A stretch of DNA of 64,000 bases from Komagataeibacter swingsii (GTDB taxonomy: Bacteria > Pseudomonadota > Alphaproteobacteria > Acetobacterales > Acetobacteraceae). A program made the translations under genes and the position numbers. The notes under the pieces were generated by a model. It saw nothing but the letters and a program-made list of their open reading frames with translations. It ran no database searches and was not told the origin of the DNA. Of this stretch, positions 1 to 8,254 are shown piece after piece. Location of the stretch: the NCBI RefSeq assembly GCF_003207895.1, contig NZ_NKUB01000008.1:62001-126000 (forward strand), in the 5' to 3' direction. How positions within the stretch are numbered: position 1 is the first letter of the stretch; the number at the start of each line of letters is the position of its first letter.

Positions 1-171
1 GATTTTGAAGGCAGCTATGCCGCGGTCAACGGGGATATCACGGCCGGGACCGGCGTGGGGGCCGTGCTGCTCAACAACCCCGCCGGGGTGCGTATCCGCC
101 TTGATACGTCCAGTACGGGTGGCCGGCTGGCCGCCGCCGCGCAGGGCATGAAGATTACCCTGACCAAATAA
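1..171 (+). CDS. C-terminal fragment of an unidentified protein (5' end outside window)
   Basis: The first 56 codons are open in frame 1 and end at TAA 169-171. The fragment reads as a small, Gly/Ala-rich, beta-strand-like tail (DFEGSYAAVNGDITAG at its start, GMKITLTK at its end). A rho-independent terminator follows 24 bases later on the same strand, which supports a genuine gene end. I do not recognise the family; alternating hydrophobic and small residues suggest a periplasmic or envelope protein, but this is only a guess from composition. Confidence 0.7.
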   Translation, partial: DFEGSYAAVNGDITAGTGVGAVLLNNPAGVRIRLDTSSTGGRLAAAAQGMKITLTK

Positions 172-195
172 GATCCGCTGTCAGGACAAACGAAT

Positions 196-234
196 CAGGG
201 GGAAGGGCAAGCAGGCCGTTCCCCCTGTTTTTTT
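196..234 (+). terminator. Rho-independent terminator
   Basis: A 9-bp perfect stem (CAGGGGGAA at 196-204, TTCCCCCTG at 219-227) is followed by a run of seven T. It terminates the gene fragment ending at 171 and lies directly beyond the stop codon of the convergent glycosyltransferase gene. Confidence 0.85.
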
Positions 235-235
235 G

Positions 236-1276
236 CTACCATGGCAGGCCGGGAACACGTCCCACCCGGCGTATGACGTTGGTAATCCATACAAGCTGGA
301 TCAGGCTTGCAACCAGCACGATGGGGCCGGGACTGGCCCATCCCATGCCCACGACCACGGCCCCCATGCCGCCGTACACGGTGCCCGCCCATGCCACGAC
401 CGTAATATCGGCGGCCCGCATGCCGCTGCGATGGGCCATCTGGTAGAAATGTTCCCGGTGCGCCCGCATGATGGGACGGCGGCAGTATATCCGCCGCAGC
501 AGGGTTGCAATGACATCCACCAGCAGCCCCGACAGCATGAGCGGCATGAGCCATGCCCCGTGGGCCAGTTGCGGCATGTCCGCCATGCGCAGGCCCAGCG
601 CCCCCAGCACCAGCCCGCAGCACTGGCTGCCCACATCGCCCATGAACAGCCGTGCATGGGGAAAGTTGAAGGGCAGGAACCCCGCGCAGGCGGCCGCCAG
701 CATCAGGGCGCTGCCCCATGTTTCCACCCCGCCGCCCGCTAGCATGCACAGCACTGCCGTCATCACGCCCGCGATCAGCGTGCACCCGCTGGCCAGTCCG
801 TTCAGCCCGTCCATGAAATTGATGCAGTTGCACAGGGCCACCAGCCATGCGACCCGCAGCCCAAGCCCGCCTGCTGTCAGCGCCTGGACCGCCCCGCCCG
901 CCATGTCGCCCCACGCCACCAGCACGGCGGCTGCGACCTGCGCCCCCAGTTTCCATATCGGTGGCATGGGCTGCATGTCATCACGCCACGAAAACAGCCC
1001 CAGCCCCACCGTGGCAAGCAGCAGCGTCACGTCCGCCGTGTCCGCGTGGCGGTGGCAGATCATCTGCCCCAGCGGCACGCCCACCACGAATACGATCAGG
1101 ATCGCAAGCCCGCCGCCCTTGGGCACCGGCCTGTCATGGGCGCTGCGCCCGGTGGGGTAATCCAGCACGCGCATCGCGATCACCCGGCGCGACAGCACGG
1201 CGGACATCAGGGCCGCCACCACCACAAACAGCCCGAAAAAGACGTTTTCGGCATGAAATGAATGGGACATGGTCAT
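236..1276 (-). CDS. Glycosyltransferase family 4 polyprenyl-phosphate sugar-1-phosphate transferase (WecA/MraY superfamily)
   Basis: A 346-residue polytopic membrane protein with about ten hydrophobic segments. Superfamily signatures are present: the N-terminal cytoplasmic loop with DYPTGRSAHDRPVPKGGG, the NFMDGLNGLASG motif (WecA-type DG residues) and FMGDVGS, matching the Mg-binding F-x-GD-x-GS loop. Members transfer a sugar-1-phosphate (often GlcNAc-1-P) from its UDP form to undecaprenyl phosphate on the inner face of the membrane, starting a lipid-linked glycan. It faces the divergent operon at 1344-5523, which encodes a nucleotide-sugar dehydratase and aminotransferase, so a role in O-antigen or exopolysaccharide initiation is inferred. 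A second ATG lies two codons in. The exact sugar cannot be read from sequence. Confidence 0.88.
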   Translation of the reverse strand: MTMSHSFHAENVFFGLFVVVAALMSAVLSRRVIAMRVLDYPTGRSAHDRPVPKGGGLAILIVFVVGVPLGQMICHRHADTADVTLLLATVGLGLFSWRDDMQPMPPIWKLGAQVAAAVLVAWGDMAGGAVQALTAGGLGLRVAWLVALCNCINFMDGLNGLASGCTLIAGVMTAVLCMLAGGGVETWGSALMLAAACAGFLPFNFPHARLFMGDVGSQCCGLVLGALGLRMADMPQLAHGAWLMPLMLSGLLVDVIATLLRRIYCRRPIMRAHREHFYQMAHRSGMRAADITVVAWAGTVYGGMGAVVVGMGWASPGPIVLVASLIQLVWITNVIRRVGRVPGLPW

Positions 1277-1343
1277 GAAAGCTGGAAGGGGCGCATGATC
1301 TCTCCTTCTTGCCCTGCATCTGCTCGGCTATAGGGGGAGGGTA

Positions 1344-3305
1344 ATGGTTACGCAATCCTCAAGCAGCGGCAGCATGGCGGAGTGCCTGCGCAAGATACGG
1401 ACGCTGGCCGTCAACAGCACCCTTGATACGGTCATGGGGGGGCTGGCCGCAATCGTGGCGACGGGATTGTGCCCTTATCCTGATACCGCATGGCCGTGGT
1501 GGAGCCTGCCCGCACTGGGCATGGCGGCCATCGGGGTCGCGGGCTGGCCATTCCGGGTGTTCCAGCAGCACTGGCGTTTCGCGGGGCGGTCAGATTTCTG
1601 GCGGCTGGCGGGCGCATGCGTGCTGGCGGGATTGCTGGTCACGGGCGTGCTTGGCCTGCTGGGCGCGCGCGCCGTGGCGTTTGGCGGGGCGTACGCCATG
1701 GCGGCCTTCGTTATCATGGCGGGGGTGCGGGCGGCCTACCAGTGCTGGCGGTCCTATCGGGATGGCCGGGGCAGGGGGGGGCGGCGACGCGTGATCCTGC
1801 TGGGGGATGGGGAGGACGCCAGCCGCTTCCTCAGCCTGATGCCGGATATGGGCGGGCTGGTCGTGGGTATGGTAGTCGAAGGCCGGCAGCGCCGCCCCGG
1901 CCGCAGGCTGCGTGGCGTGCCGGTGCTGGGGCAGGTGGCGGCGCTGCCGGGCATCCTGTCGGCGTTCAGGGCGGAAGATGAACTGCTGCTGGTGGTGGCC
2001 GATCCGCGCTTCCGTGGCGAGCGCCTGTCCGCCGTCCTGCGGATGGCGCAGGAAACCGGCACGCAGGTGCGCTGCATGCCCGACCTGTCGGGTATCGCGG
2101 GGGAGGTCATGGCGCCGCTGCACCCGGTCAGGCTGTCGGACCTGCTCAACCGCCCGGCTGTAGCGCATGACGGGCAGGGCATTGCCGACATGCTGCGCGG
2201 CCGGCGCGTGCTGATTACGGGGGCGGGGGGATCGATCGGCAGCGAACTGGCCCGCCAGATCGCAGGTCATGCCCCTGACCAGCTGATTCTGGTGGATATG
2301 GGCGAATTCCCCCTATGGCAGGTGGATGTCGACCTGGCGGAAAAGGCCCCCGGCATCACGCGCCACCTTGTTCTGGCCGATATACGCGATGCGGGAAGGA
2401 TGGAGCGCATATTCGCCCGCTTCCGCCCCGAACTGGTGTTCCATGCCGCGGCGCTGAAACACGTGCCCATGGTGGAGGAAAACCCGTGCGAAGGGCTGCT
2501 GACCAACGTGACCGGCACCCGCATCGTGGCCGACACCGCCGCCCGGCATGGGGTCAGGGCCATGGTCCTGATTTCAACGGACAAGGCGGTCAACCCCGCC
2601 AGCGTGATGGGGGCATCCAAGCGCATTGCGGAAATGTACTGCCAGGCACTGGATGTGGTAGCCCGCAACCGCAACGACGGGCGCGCCATGCAGTGCGTGA
2701 CCGTGCGGTTTGGCAATGTCATGGGATCGACGGGGTCGGTCATTCCCCTGTTCCGCCACCAGCTGGAATGCGGTGGCCCGCTTACGGTGACCGACCCGCG
2801 CATGACGCGGTATTTCATGACGGTGTCCGAAGCGGTCGGCCTTGTGCTGCAGGCCAGCGCCCGGGGCACGGGGGGGCAGGCGGGCGGCATGGCGCTCCTG
2901 CTGCGCGGTGGCGGGGTGTTCGTGCTGGACATGGGCACGCCGGTGCGCATTGTCGACCTGGCGCGGCAGATGATCGTGCTGGCCGGGTTGCGGCCCGACC
3001 GGGACGTGCAGATCCGCTTTACCGGGCTGAGGCCGGGTGAAAAGCTGACCGAGGACCTGTTTTACAAGCAGGAAATCCTGCAGCCCACCGACTGTCCCGG
3101 CCTGCGGATGGCAACGCCGCGTACGGTGGACCTTGCGCAGGTCGCCAATATCATGGATGCACTTACATTGGCATGCCGGGATGGGAATGGTGCGCGCGCG
3201 CTGGACCTTGTCCGCAGGCTTGTCCCCGAATTTGCCCATAACCCGCACGGCGTGGCCATTCCGGACGCAGCGGGGCAGGTCGATGTGGAAAGGAATGCAT
3301 CATGA
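1344..3305 (+). CDS. CapD/WbpM/PglF-type membrane nucleotide-sugar 4,6-dehydratase
   Basis: This 653-residue protein has the architecture of large WbpM/PglF dehydratases: N-terminal membrane segments (roughly residues 15-130), a first nucleotide-binding-like domain (RRVILLGDGEDASRF, about 150-280) and a C-terminal extended SDR domain. The NAD motif GAGGSIGSE lies near residue 292. The catalytic region STDKAVNPASVMGASKR has Met in place of the usual SDR Tyr, as in the Ser-Met-Lys triad of WbpM-type enzymes. Likely reaction: UDP-GlcNAc to UDP-4-keto-6-deoxy-HexNAc. GGGGGAGG at 1333-1340 supports the start. The stop overlaps the aminotransferase start by 4 bases, indicating coupling. Confidence 0.88.
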   Translation: MVTQSSSSGSMAECLRKIRTLAVNSTLDTVMGGLAAIVATGLCPYPDTAWPWWSLPALGMAAIGVAGWPFRVFQQHWRFAGRSDFWRLAGACVLAGLLVTGVLGLLGARAVAFGGAYAMAAFVIMAGVRAAYQCWRSYRDGRGRGGRRRVILLGDGEDASRFLSLMPDMGGLVVGMVVEGRQRRPGRRLRGVPVLGQVAALPGILSAFRAEDELLLVVADPRFRGERLSAVLRMAQETGTQVRCMPDLSGIAGEVMAPLHPVRLSDLLNRPAVAHDGQGIADMLRGRRVLITGAGGSIGSELARQIAGHAPDQLILVDMGEFPLWQVDVDLAEKAPGITRHLVLADIRDAGRMERIFARFRPELVFHAAALKHVPMVEENPCEGLLTNVTGTRIVADTAARHGVRAMVLISTDKAVNPASVMGASKRIAEMYCQALDVVARNRNDGRAMQCVTVRFGNVMGSTGSVIPLFRHQLECGGPLTVTDPRMTRYFMTVSEAVGLVLQASARGTGGQAGGMALLLRGGGVFVLDMGTPVRIVDLARQMIVLAGLRPDRDVQIRFTGLRPGEKLTEDLFYKQEILQPTDCPGLRMATPRTVDLAQVANIMDALTLACRDGNGARALDLVRRLVPEFAHNPHGVAIPDAAGQVDVERNAS

Positions 3306-4438
3306 ACGCTCCGGCGGAAGCACCCATAGGTTTTCTGAACCTGCCCCAGCAGCAGAGCCTGATCGCCAATGAAATCAGGCAGCGTGTCAATGCGGTCATG
3401 AAACACTGCCGCTTTGTCATGGGGCCTGAAGTCACCGAACTGGAAGGGCGGCTGGCCCGCTACAGTGGCGCCGCCCAGTGTGTCGGGGTCTCGTCCGGGA
3501 CGGATGCCATCCAGATCGTCCTGATGGCCGAGGGAATCGGCGCGGGTGACGCCGTGTTCCTGCCCGCCTTCACCTATACCGCCACGGCGGAGGTGCCGCT
3601 GGTGCTGGGGGCCACCCCGGTTTTCGTGGATGTGGACCCCGCAACCTTCCAGATCGACCCCGCCAGCCTGCGTAGCCGCATTGCCGATGTCCGCCGGGCC
3701 GGAAAGCTGCGCCCGCGTGTCGTGATCGGCGTGGACCTGTTTGGCCAGCCCGCCCCGTGGCCCGAACTGCGCGCCATTGCCGAGGAGGAGAAGCTGTTCC
3801 TCATGGCCGACTGCGCGCAGGCGTTCGGCGCGACGCTGTCGGGCCGCAGGCTGGGGCGCGAGGCGGTGGCGACCACCCTGTCCTTCTTCCCGTCCAAGCC
3901 GCTGGGCGCGTATGGCGACGCGGGCGGCATCCTGACCGATGACCCCGAGCGGGCCGAGCTGTACCGCTCGCTGCGCACGCATGGCGAAGGCAAGACCCGG
4001 TACGAGGTCCTGCGCACCGGCATGAATGCGCGGCTGGACACCATCCAGGCCGCGATCCTGCTGGCCAAGCTGGATGTGTTCGACATGGAGCTTGAACGCA
4101 GGCGCGCCATTGCCGACGCGTATGACGCGGGCATCGCGGGCCATGTGGTCCCGCCCGCGCGCGTGCCGCACAGCCACGGTTCATGGGCGATCTATTCCGT
4201 CCTGACGAAGGGGGAGGAAGACCGCGCGCACCTGCAGCACAAGCTGAAAAGCCATGGCGTGGCGTCGGCCATCTATTACCCGCTTCCGCTGCACCGGCAG
4301 CCTGCCTATGCCGCCGCCCATGATGGCGCGGCCCTGCCGGTGTCGGAAGACCTGTCGCGCCGGATCATGGCGCTGCCGCTGCATGCGGAACTGTCGGATC
4401 ATGACGTGGGCCGGGTCGTCGCGGCCGTGCGCGCATAA
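3302..4438 (+). CDS. DegT/DnrJ/EryC1/StrS-family sugar aminotransferase
   Basis: A 378-residue PLP enzyme. SSGTDAIQI near residue 62 and the PLP lysine region FFPSKPLGAYGDAG (Lys199) are diagnostic of the family, which transaminates keto-sugar nucleotides using glutamate. It overlaps the CapD-like dehydratase gene by 4 bases, so its substrate is probably that enzyme's keto-sugar product, giving an amino-sugar nucleotide. It resembles WbpE/PglE-like members, but whether it acts at C3 or C4 cannot be decided here. The N-terminus GFLNLPQQQSLIANEI is typical of family length. Confidence 0.88.
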   Translation: MNAPAEAPIGFLNLPQQQSLIANEIRQRVNAVMKHCRFVMGPEVTELEGRLARYSGAAQCVGVSSGTDAIQIVLMAEGIGAGDAVFLPAFTYTATAEVPLVLGATPVFVDVDPATFQIDPASLRSRIADVRRAGKLRPRVVIGVDLFGQPAPWPELRAIAEEEKLFLMADCAQAFGATLSGRRLGREAVATTLSFFPSKPLGAYGDAGGILTDDPERAELYRSLRTHGEGKTRYEVLRTGMNARLDTIQAAILLAKLDVFDMELERRRAIADAYDAGIAGHVVPPARVPHSHGSWAIYSVLTKGEEDRAHLQHKLKSHGVASAIYYPLPLHRQPAYAAAHDGAALPVSEDLSRRIMALPLHAELSDHDVGRVVAAVRA

Positions 4439-4453
4439 GGAGATCATACGCAA

Positions 4454-4942
4454 ATGAGACGCGAGACAGCCCTGCTGATCGGGTTCCTGGTTATCACGAT
4501 CGGCACGGCGGCGGGACTGTGGCTGATCGCCCTGCCCAATTTCCGGCCCCTCAGCTTCCCCACCATGGAAACGGGCACCATTGCCGTGGGACCGATGCGC
4601 AAGGAACGCGCGCTGACGGCGGCACAGGTCCATACGCTCAATGACTGGCTGCAGGCCCATACCGCGGGCTGGGGGCCACTGGGTCAGACGCCGCCATCCA
4701 GCGGGGACGCGGTGCTGGAAATGCAGGTCGAGCACAAGGGCCAGCAGCCCACGGGTGACCAGGCGGTTCCCTACCGCATCACGCTGTGGACCGGTATCAG
4801 CGCCGCTGACTGGAACAACACCGTGTTCGTGGAGGAACGGCCCGGCGCGGTCATCCGCTTCCACCATTTCAAGGACAAGGACTTCAACGCGCTGCGTGAT
4901 ATCGTCAACCAGTATGACTATCCCCGGTCCGCGTTTCCATGA
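4454..4942 (+). CDS. Uncharacterised single-pass membrane protein
   Basis: A 162-residue protein with one N-terminal membrane segment (ALLIGFLVITIGTAAGLWLI, residues about 6-25) and a roughly 135-residue domain predicted to face the periplasm. No family is recognised. An AAGGAG site lies 11 bases before the ATG. The gene sits 15 bases after the aminotransferase and its stop overlaps the start of the next gene (ATGA), placing it inside the polysaccharide operon. A role in the same pathway is inferred from position only. Confidence 0.75.
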   Translation: MRRETALLIGFLVITIGTAAGLWLIALPNFRPLSFPTMETGTIAVGPMRKERALTAAQVHTLNDWLQAHTAGWGPLGQTPPSSGDAVLEMQVEHKGQQPTGDQAVPYRITLWTGISAADWNNTVFVEERPGAVIRFHHFKDKDFNALRDIVNQYDYPRSAFP

Positions 4943-5523
4943 GTCCGGTGCGCGCGGATACGGCGGGCCTGATCTTTGACTGTGACGGCACGCTGGTCGA
5001 CAGCCTGCCGTTATACCGCGAGGGCTGGATCGCAGCCCTTGAGGACGCGATAGGGCAGGGCGTGCCGCCCGAATGGTTCCACGGCCATGGCGGCATGTCC
5101 GAGCACATGGTGCTGGATATTGTCGAGGCCAGGCTGGGCCGCAGCGTGAACCGCGACGGCATCATATCGCAGGCGCGCGACAGCATGCTGCGCAGGCTGC
5201 ACGTGCTGCGTGAAATTACCGTGGTGGCCGATATCGCCCGGCAGTACCATGGCCGCCTGCCCATGGCGGTGGCGTCCAACGGGTCACGGCAGATCGTATC
5301 CGCCTGCCTGCGCCACCTTGGGCTGGAACGGCTGTTTGACGCCATCATCACCATAGATGACGTGGATAATCCCAAACCCGCGCCGGACATGTTCCTGCTG
5401 GCGGCGGGCAGGCTGGCGCTGCCACCCGCATCATGCCTTGTATTCGAGGACAGCCGCGAGGGCATGCAGGCCGCCACCCGCGCGGGCATGGCGCATGTGG
5501 ATGTGAATACGCTGCTGCCCTGA
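4939..5523 (+). CDS. HAD-superfamily phosphatase / phosphoglucomutase-like hydrolase
   Basis: A 194-residue HAD hydrolase of subfamily I. Motif I is FDCDGTLVDS, motif II is the Ser/Asn region VASNGSR, motif III is the Lys of NPKPAPDMF, and motif IV is VFEDSREG. The cap is a small helical insertion after motif I. This set is typical of sugar-phosphate phosphatases of the YqaB/beta-phosphoglucomutase-like type. It is the last gene of the polysaccharide operon and overlaps the previous gene by 4 bases. The natural substrate is unknown. Confidence 0.85.
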   Translation: MSPVRADTAGLIFDCDGTLVDSLPLYREGWIAALEDAIGQGVPPEWFHGHGGMSEHMVLDIVEARLGRSVNRDGIISQARDSMLRRLHVLREITVVADIARQYHGRLPMAVASNGSRQIVSACLRHLGLERLFDAIITIDDVDNPKPAPDMFLLAAGRLALPPASCLVFEDSREGMQAATRAGMAHVDVNTLLP

Positions 5524-5582
5524 ACCGGGTGGATGAATGTAGAACGGGGACGGGAGCGTGATCCCCCGTCCACGGCAGCCTC

Positions 5583-6707
5583 CTATACCCGTTCGTCGTC
5601 CTTCAGCTTCGGGGTCGCGCGATCGGCGGTCGCCAGCAGGGCCGCCGTAAGCGGTGACGCCAGGATCAGCCCCGGAATGCCCAGGATGGTGCCAAAGATC
5701 GTCTGGGACAGGATGGTCAGCCCCGGCGGCATCTTCACCGCGTGGCGCTGGATCAGCGGCGCCATGACATTGCCCTCGAAAAACTGGATGGCGGTGTAAA
5801 GGCCCAGAACCATGACCCCCTCGCGCGTGCCCTGTGACAGGCCGATCAGCACGGCGGGCACCGCGCCGATGAACGCGCCGATATAGGGGATGAAGTTGGC
5901 CATGCCCGCCACCACCCCCAGCGCGAGGGCCAGCGGCACGCCAATGCACCACAGCCCGATAAAGGACAGCAGCCCCACCACGGTCATGTCCAGCGCCTGT
6001 CCCGCCGTCCAGGCCCACAGGGTGCGCCCGGCCGTCAGCAGCAGTTCGCGCGATGTGTGGCGGTATTCATGCGGGATCAGCCGCAGCATGCCGTTGACAT
6101 ACAGTTCGGGCGAGATGGCGAAATACAGCCCCGCGATCAGGATGACCGCCAGCGTGCCCGCCGCCCCGAAGGCGGAGGAGACGAATCCGGTCATGGACCC
6201 CGCCAGCGACCCGAACCCGCTGCTGCTGGCGGCCTGTTCGTTCCCGCCCAGCGTGGTGGGCAGGTTGTCGAGGATCATGCGCCCGGTGGAGGAATGGCCC
6301 ATGCTGTCGCGCAGGTTGTGGGCCTGCTCGCTCAGCGCAGTGCGCAGTTTTACGGCCTGTTCCGATATCTCTGGCCCGCTGCTCCAGATCAGTCCGGTCA
6401 GTGCGCCGATAATGACCACGACCACCGCCGTAAGCGACAGCCAGTAGGGCATGCGCGTGTGGCGTTCCACAACGCCGGCAAGGTTGTGCAGGATTACGGC
6501 GACAAGGGTCGCCGCGAAGATGACCATCAGCACATCGCCCACCAGCCAGATCAGCATGACCACGATGGTGATGACCAGCGTCAGCCGCAGCAGGGTGTAG
6601 ATGCGCGCCAGTTGCTGGGCACGGGGATCGGGCGTTTCGTCTTTTTGTGGGGAAGGCTGGGAATCCGGTGCGCCGGGGGCGGGATCCGGCGGGGAAGAGG
6701 CTGTCAT
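5583..6707 (-). CDS. AI-2E family membrane transporter
   Basis: A 374-residue polytopic protein with the AI-2E (PerM/TqsA) layout: two hydrophobic hairpins near the N-terminus, a long amphipathic middle region (about 90-180), then a C-terminal membrane bundle. The family signature GMANFIPYIGAFIGAVPAVL and the following AIQFFEGNVMAPLIQ are present. Family members export small molecules or act as sodium/proton antiporters; the substrate cannot be inferred. The N-terminus is a Pro/Asp-rich cytoplasmic tail. The gene is monocistronic and divergent from the MFS gene. Confidence 0.88.
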   Translation of the reverse strand: MTASSPPDPAPGAPDSQPSPQKDETPDPRAQQLARIYTLLRLTLVITIVVMLIWLVGDVLMVIFAATLVAVILHNLAGVVERHTRMPYWLSLTAVVVVIIGALTGLIWSSGPEISEQAVKLRTALSEQAHNLRDSMGHSSTGRMILDNLPTTLGGNEQAASSSGFGSLAGSMTGFVSSAFGAAGTLAVILIAGLYFAISPELYVNGMLRLIPHEYRHTSRELLLTAGRTLWAWTAGQALDMTVVGLLSFIGLWCIGVPLALALGVVAGMANFIPYIGAFIGAVPAVLIGLSQGTREGVMVLGLYTAIQFFEGNVMAPLIQRHAVKMPPGLTILSQTIFGTILGIPGLILASPLTAALLATADRATPKLKDDERV

Positions 6708-6921
6708 CTATATGTCCGTATGGTGGCCATGAAACGGGCTGCGTGGAACGTGAACGCCAGCACAGCCGCAGCCGGGATAACGTCCGGGAAGGGGCATGGA
6801 TTGCGTTGGCCTGAAATTCCACTAACTGGCGGCAGGCCGGGATGTGGGATCAGGCGGGAACATCCCCTTCGTGACCGGTTAAGGCGTAAGCCAATATCTC
6901 CTGTCGGAAAAGGGCAGACAT

Positions 6922-8133
6922 GTGAATACTCCGGATATTTCTTCATCGCATCCCGCCCCGCCCGCGCGGCCTGGGGCAGCAGGGTGGGCGCTGGCTGTCG
7001 CAACCTTTGCCATAGGCACGGGGGAGTTCGCATTGATGGCGATGCTGCCCGGTGTCGCCCGTTCGTTGGGCGTGTCGGTGCCGGTGGCGGGGCATGTCAT
7101 CAGCGCCTATGCGGTGGGTGTCGTGATCGGCGCCCCGCTTGCCGCCCTGATCGGTGCGCGCATGCCGCGTCGCAGGCTGCTGCTGGCGCTGCAGGCCATG
7201 TTTGTCGCGGGGAATGCCGCATCGGCCCTGGCGCCGGGATACGGGGCGCTGCTGGCCGTACGTTTCCTGACCGGGCTGCCGCACGGGGCCTTTTACGGCG
7301 TGGCGGCCCTTGTGGCCGCGGGCATGGCCGATCCCGCCCGGCGGGGACGGGCGGTGGCCGGTGTGTTCGTGGGGCTGACGGTCGCCCATGTGGTGGGGGT
7401 GCCGCTGGTGACATGGGCGGGGCAGGTGGCGGGCTGGCGCGCGGTTTACGGGTTCATCACCGCCATGGAACTGCTGGCCCTTGTCATGATCGCGCGCACG
7501 GTTCCTGTCGCCGCCCCTGATCCGCAGGGGTCACTATTGCGTGAAATGGGTGCGCTGCGGCGGCCGCAGGTATGGTTTACGCTGGCGACGGGGGCGATCG
7601 GGTTTGGCGGCATGTTCTGTGTCGGCACCTACCTGTCGGAGGTGCTGCTTACGGTGACGGGCGTGCCCGCCTATGTCGTGCCGCTGGCGCAGTCGCTATG
7701 GGGCGTGGGCATGGTGGCGGGCAACATGGCCGGCGCCCGGCTGGTGGATATCAGCCCCGCACTTGCGGTGGTGGTGACGCTGGCGGCCAGCACCATCATG
7801 CTGTGCCTGTTTTCCGCCTGCGCGGGCAACATGGTGCTGGTGCTGATCGTCACCAGCCTGATGGGGGGGATCATTGCCCTGCTGCCCGCGTTGCAGACAC
7901 GGCTTATGGATGTGGCGGCGGATGCGCAGGGGCTGGTGGCGGCGCTGAACCATTCCGCCGTCAACGTGGCCAATGCCTTTGGCGCGTGGCTGGGCGGGGC
8001 GGTGATTGCCGCAGGCTATGGCGCGCAGGACGTGGGCTGGGCCGGGGCCGGGCTGTCGGCGGCGGGACTGGTGATCTTCCTGATCGGGCTGCTGGCGCAG
8101 CGTGGGGGACGGCATGCGCCCAACCCGGTTTAG
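6922..8133 (+). CDS. MFS drug/sugar efflux transporter (AraJ/YdhP-like DHA1)
   Basis: A 403-residue 12-TM major facilitator. TM1 carries GTGEFALMAMLPGVARSLG, a hallmark of the DHA1 AraJ/Cmx group (G-T-x-E-F). The loop after TM2 has GARMPRRRLLL, the MFS A-motif equivalent. The start is GTG at 6922, preceded by AAAAGGGC; the overlapping ATG at 6920 is out of frame. The gene stands alone and is followed by a copy of the palindromic repeat at 8163-8244. Export of arabinose, purine analogues or drugs is possible; the substrate is unknown. Confidence 0.88.
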   Translation: MNTPDISSSHPAPPARPGAAGWALAVATFAIGTGEFALMAMLPGVARSLGVSVPVAGHVISAYAVGVVIGAPLAALIGARMPRRRLLLALQAMFVAGNAASALAPGYGALLAVRFLTGLPHGAFYGVAALVAAGMADPARRGRAVAGVFVGLTVAHVVGVPLVTWAGQVAGWRAVYGFITAMELLALVMIARTVPVAAPDPQGSLLREMGALRRPQVWFTLATGAIGFGGMFCVGTYLSEVLLTVTGVPAYVVPLAQSLWGVGMVAGNMAGARLVDISPALAVVVTLAASTIMLCLFSACAGNMVLVLIVTSLMGGIIALLPALQTRLMDVAADAQGLVAALNHSAVNVANAFGAWLGGAVIAAGYGAQDVGWAGAGLSAAGLVIFLIGLLAQRGGRHAPNPV

Positions 8134-8162
8134 AAAATATCAACCCATTGATCAAAATTAAT

Positions 8163-8244
8163 AAAAGTTTTTGGGTGCCGCCTTTTTTCAAAAAGGCGGC
8201 GTTCTTCATGAGGCTCTTTGAAAAAAGCTTCACCAGAAACTTTT
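8163..8244 (+). repeat. Palindromic intergenic repeat, copy 1 (forward)
   Basis: The 82-bp unit starts AAAAGTTTTTGG and ends CCAGAAACTTTT. It contains a left hairpin (GCCGCCTTTT / AAAAAGGCGGC) and an imperfect right hairpin (GAGGCTCTTT / AAAAGCTTC). It lies between the convergent MFS and ABC-F genes. Five related copies occur at 10849, 17496, 19055, 34182 and 48640. Confidence 0.9.
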
Positions 8245-8254
8245 GGGGCAATGT

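Noticed and set aside
5548-5571. Terminator between the HAD gene and the AI-2E gene
   Set aside because: GGACGGG/CCCGTCC can pair, but the stem is short, the loop large and there is no T run.
8163-8244. Simple rho-independent terminators rather than a repeat family
   Set aside because: Although the hairpins may stop transcription, six copies share ends, order and length beyond the stems, and two lie in tandem intergenic regions in opposite orientations.
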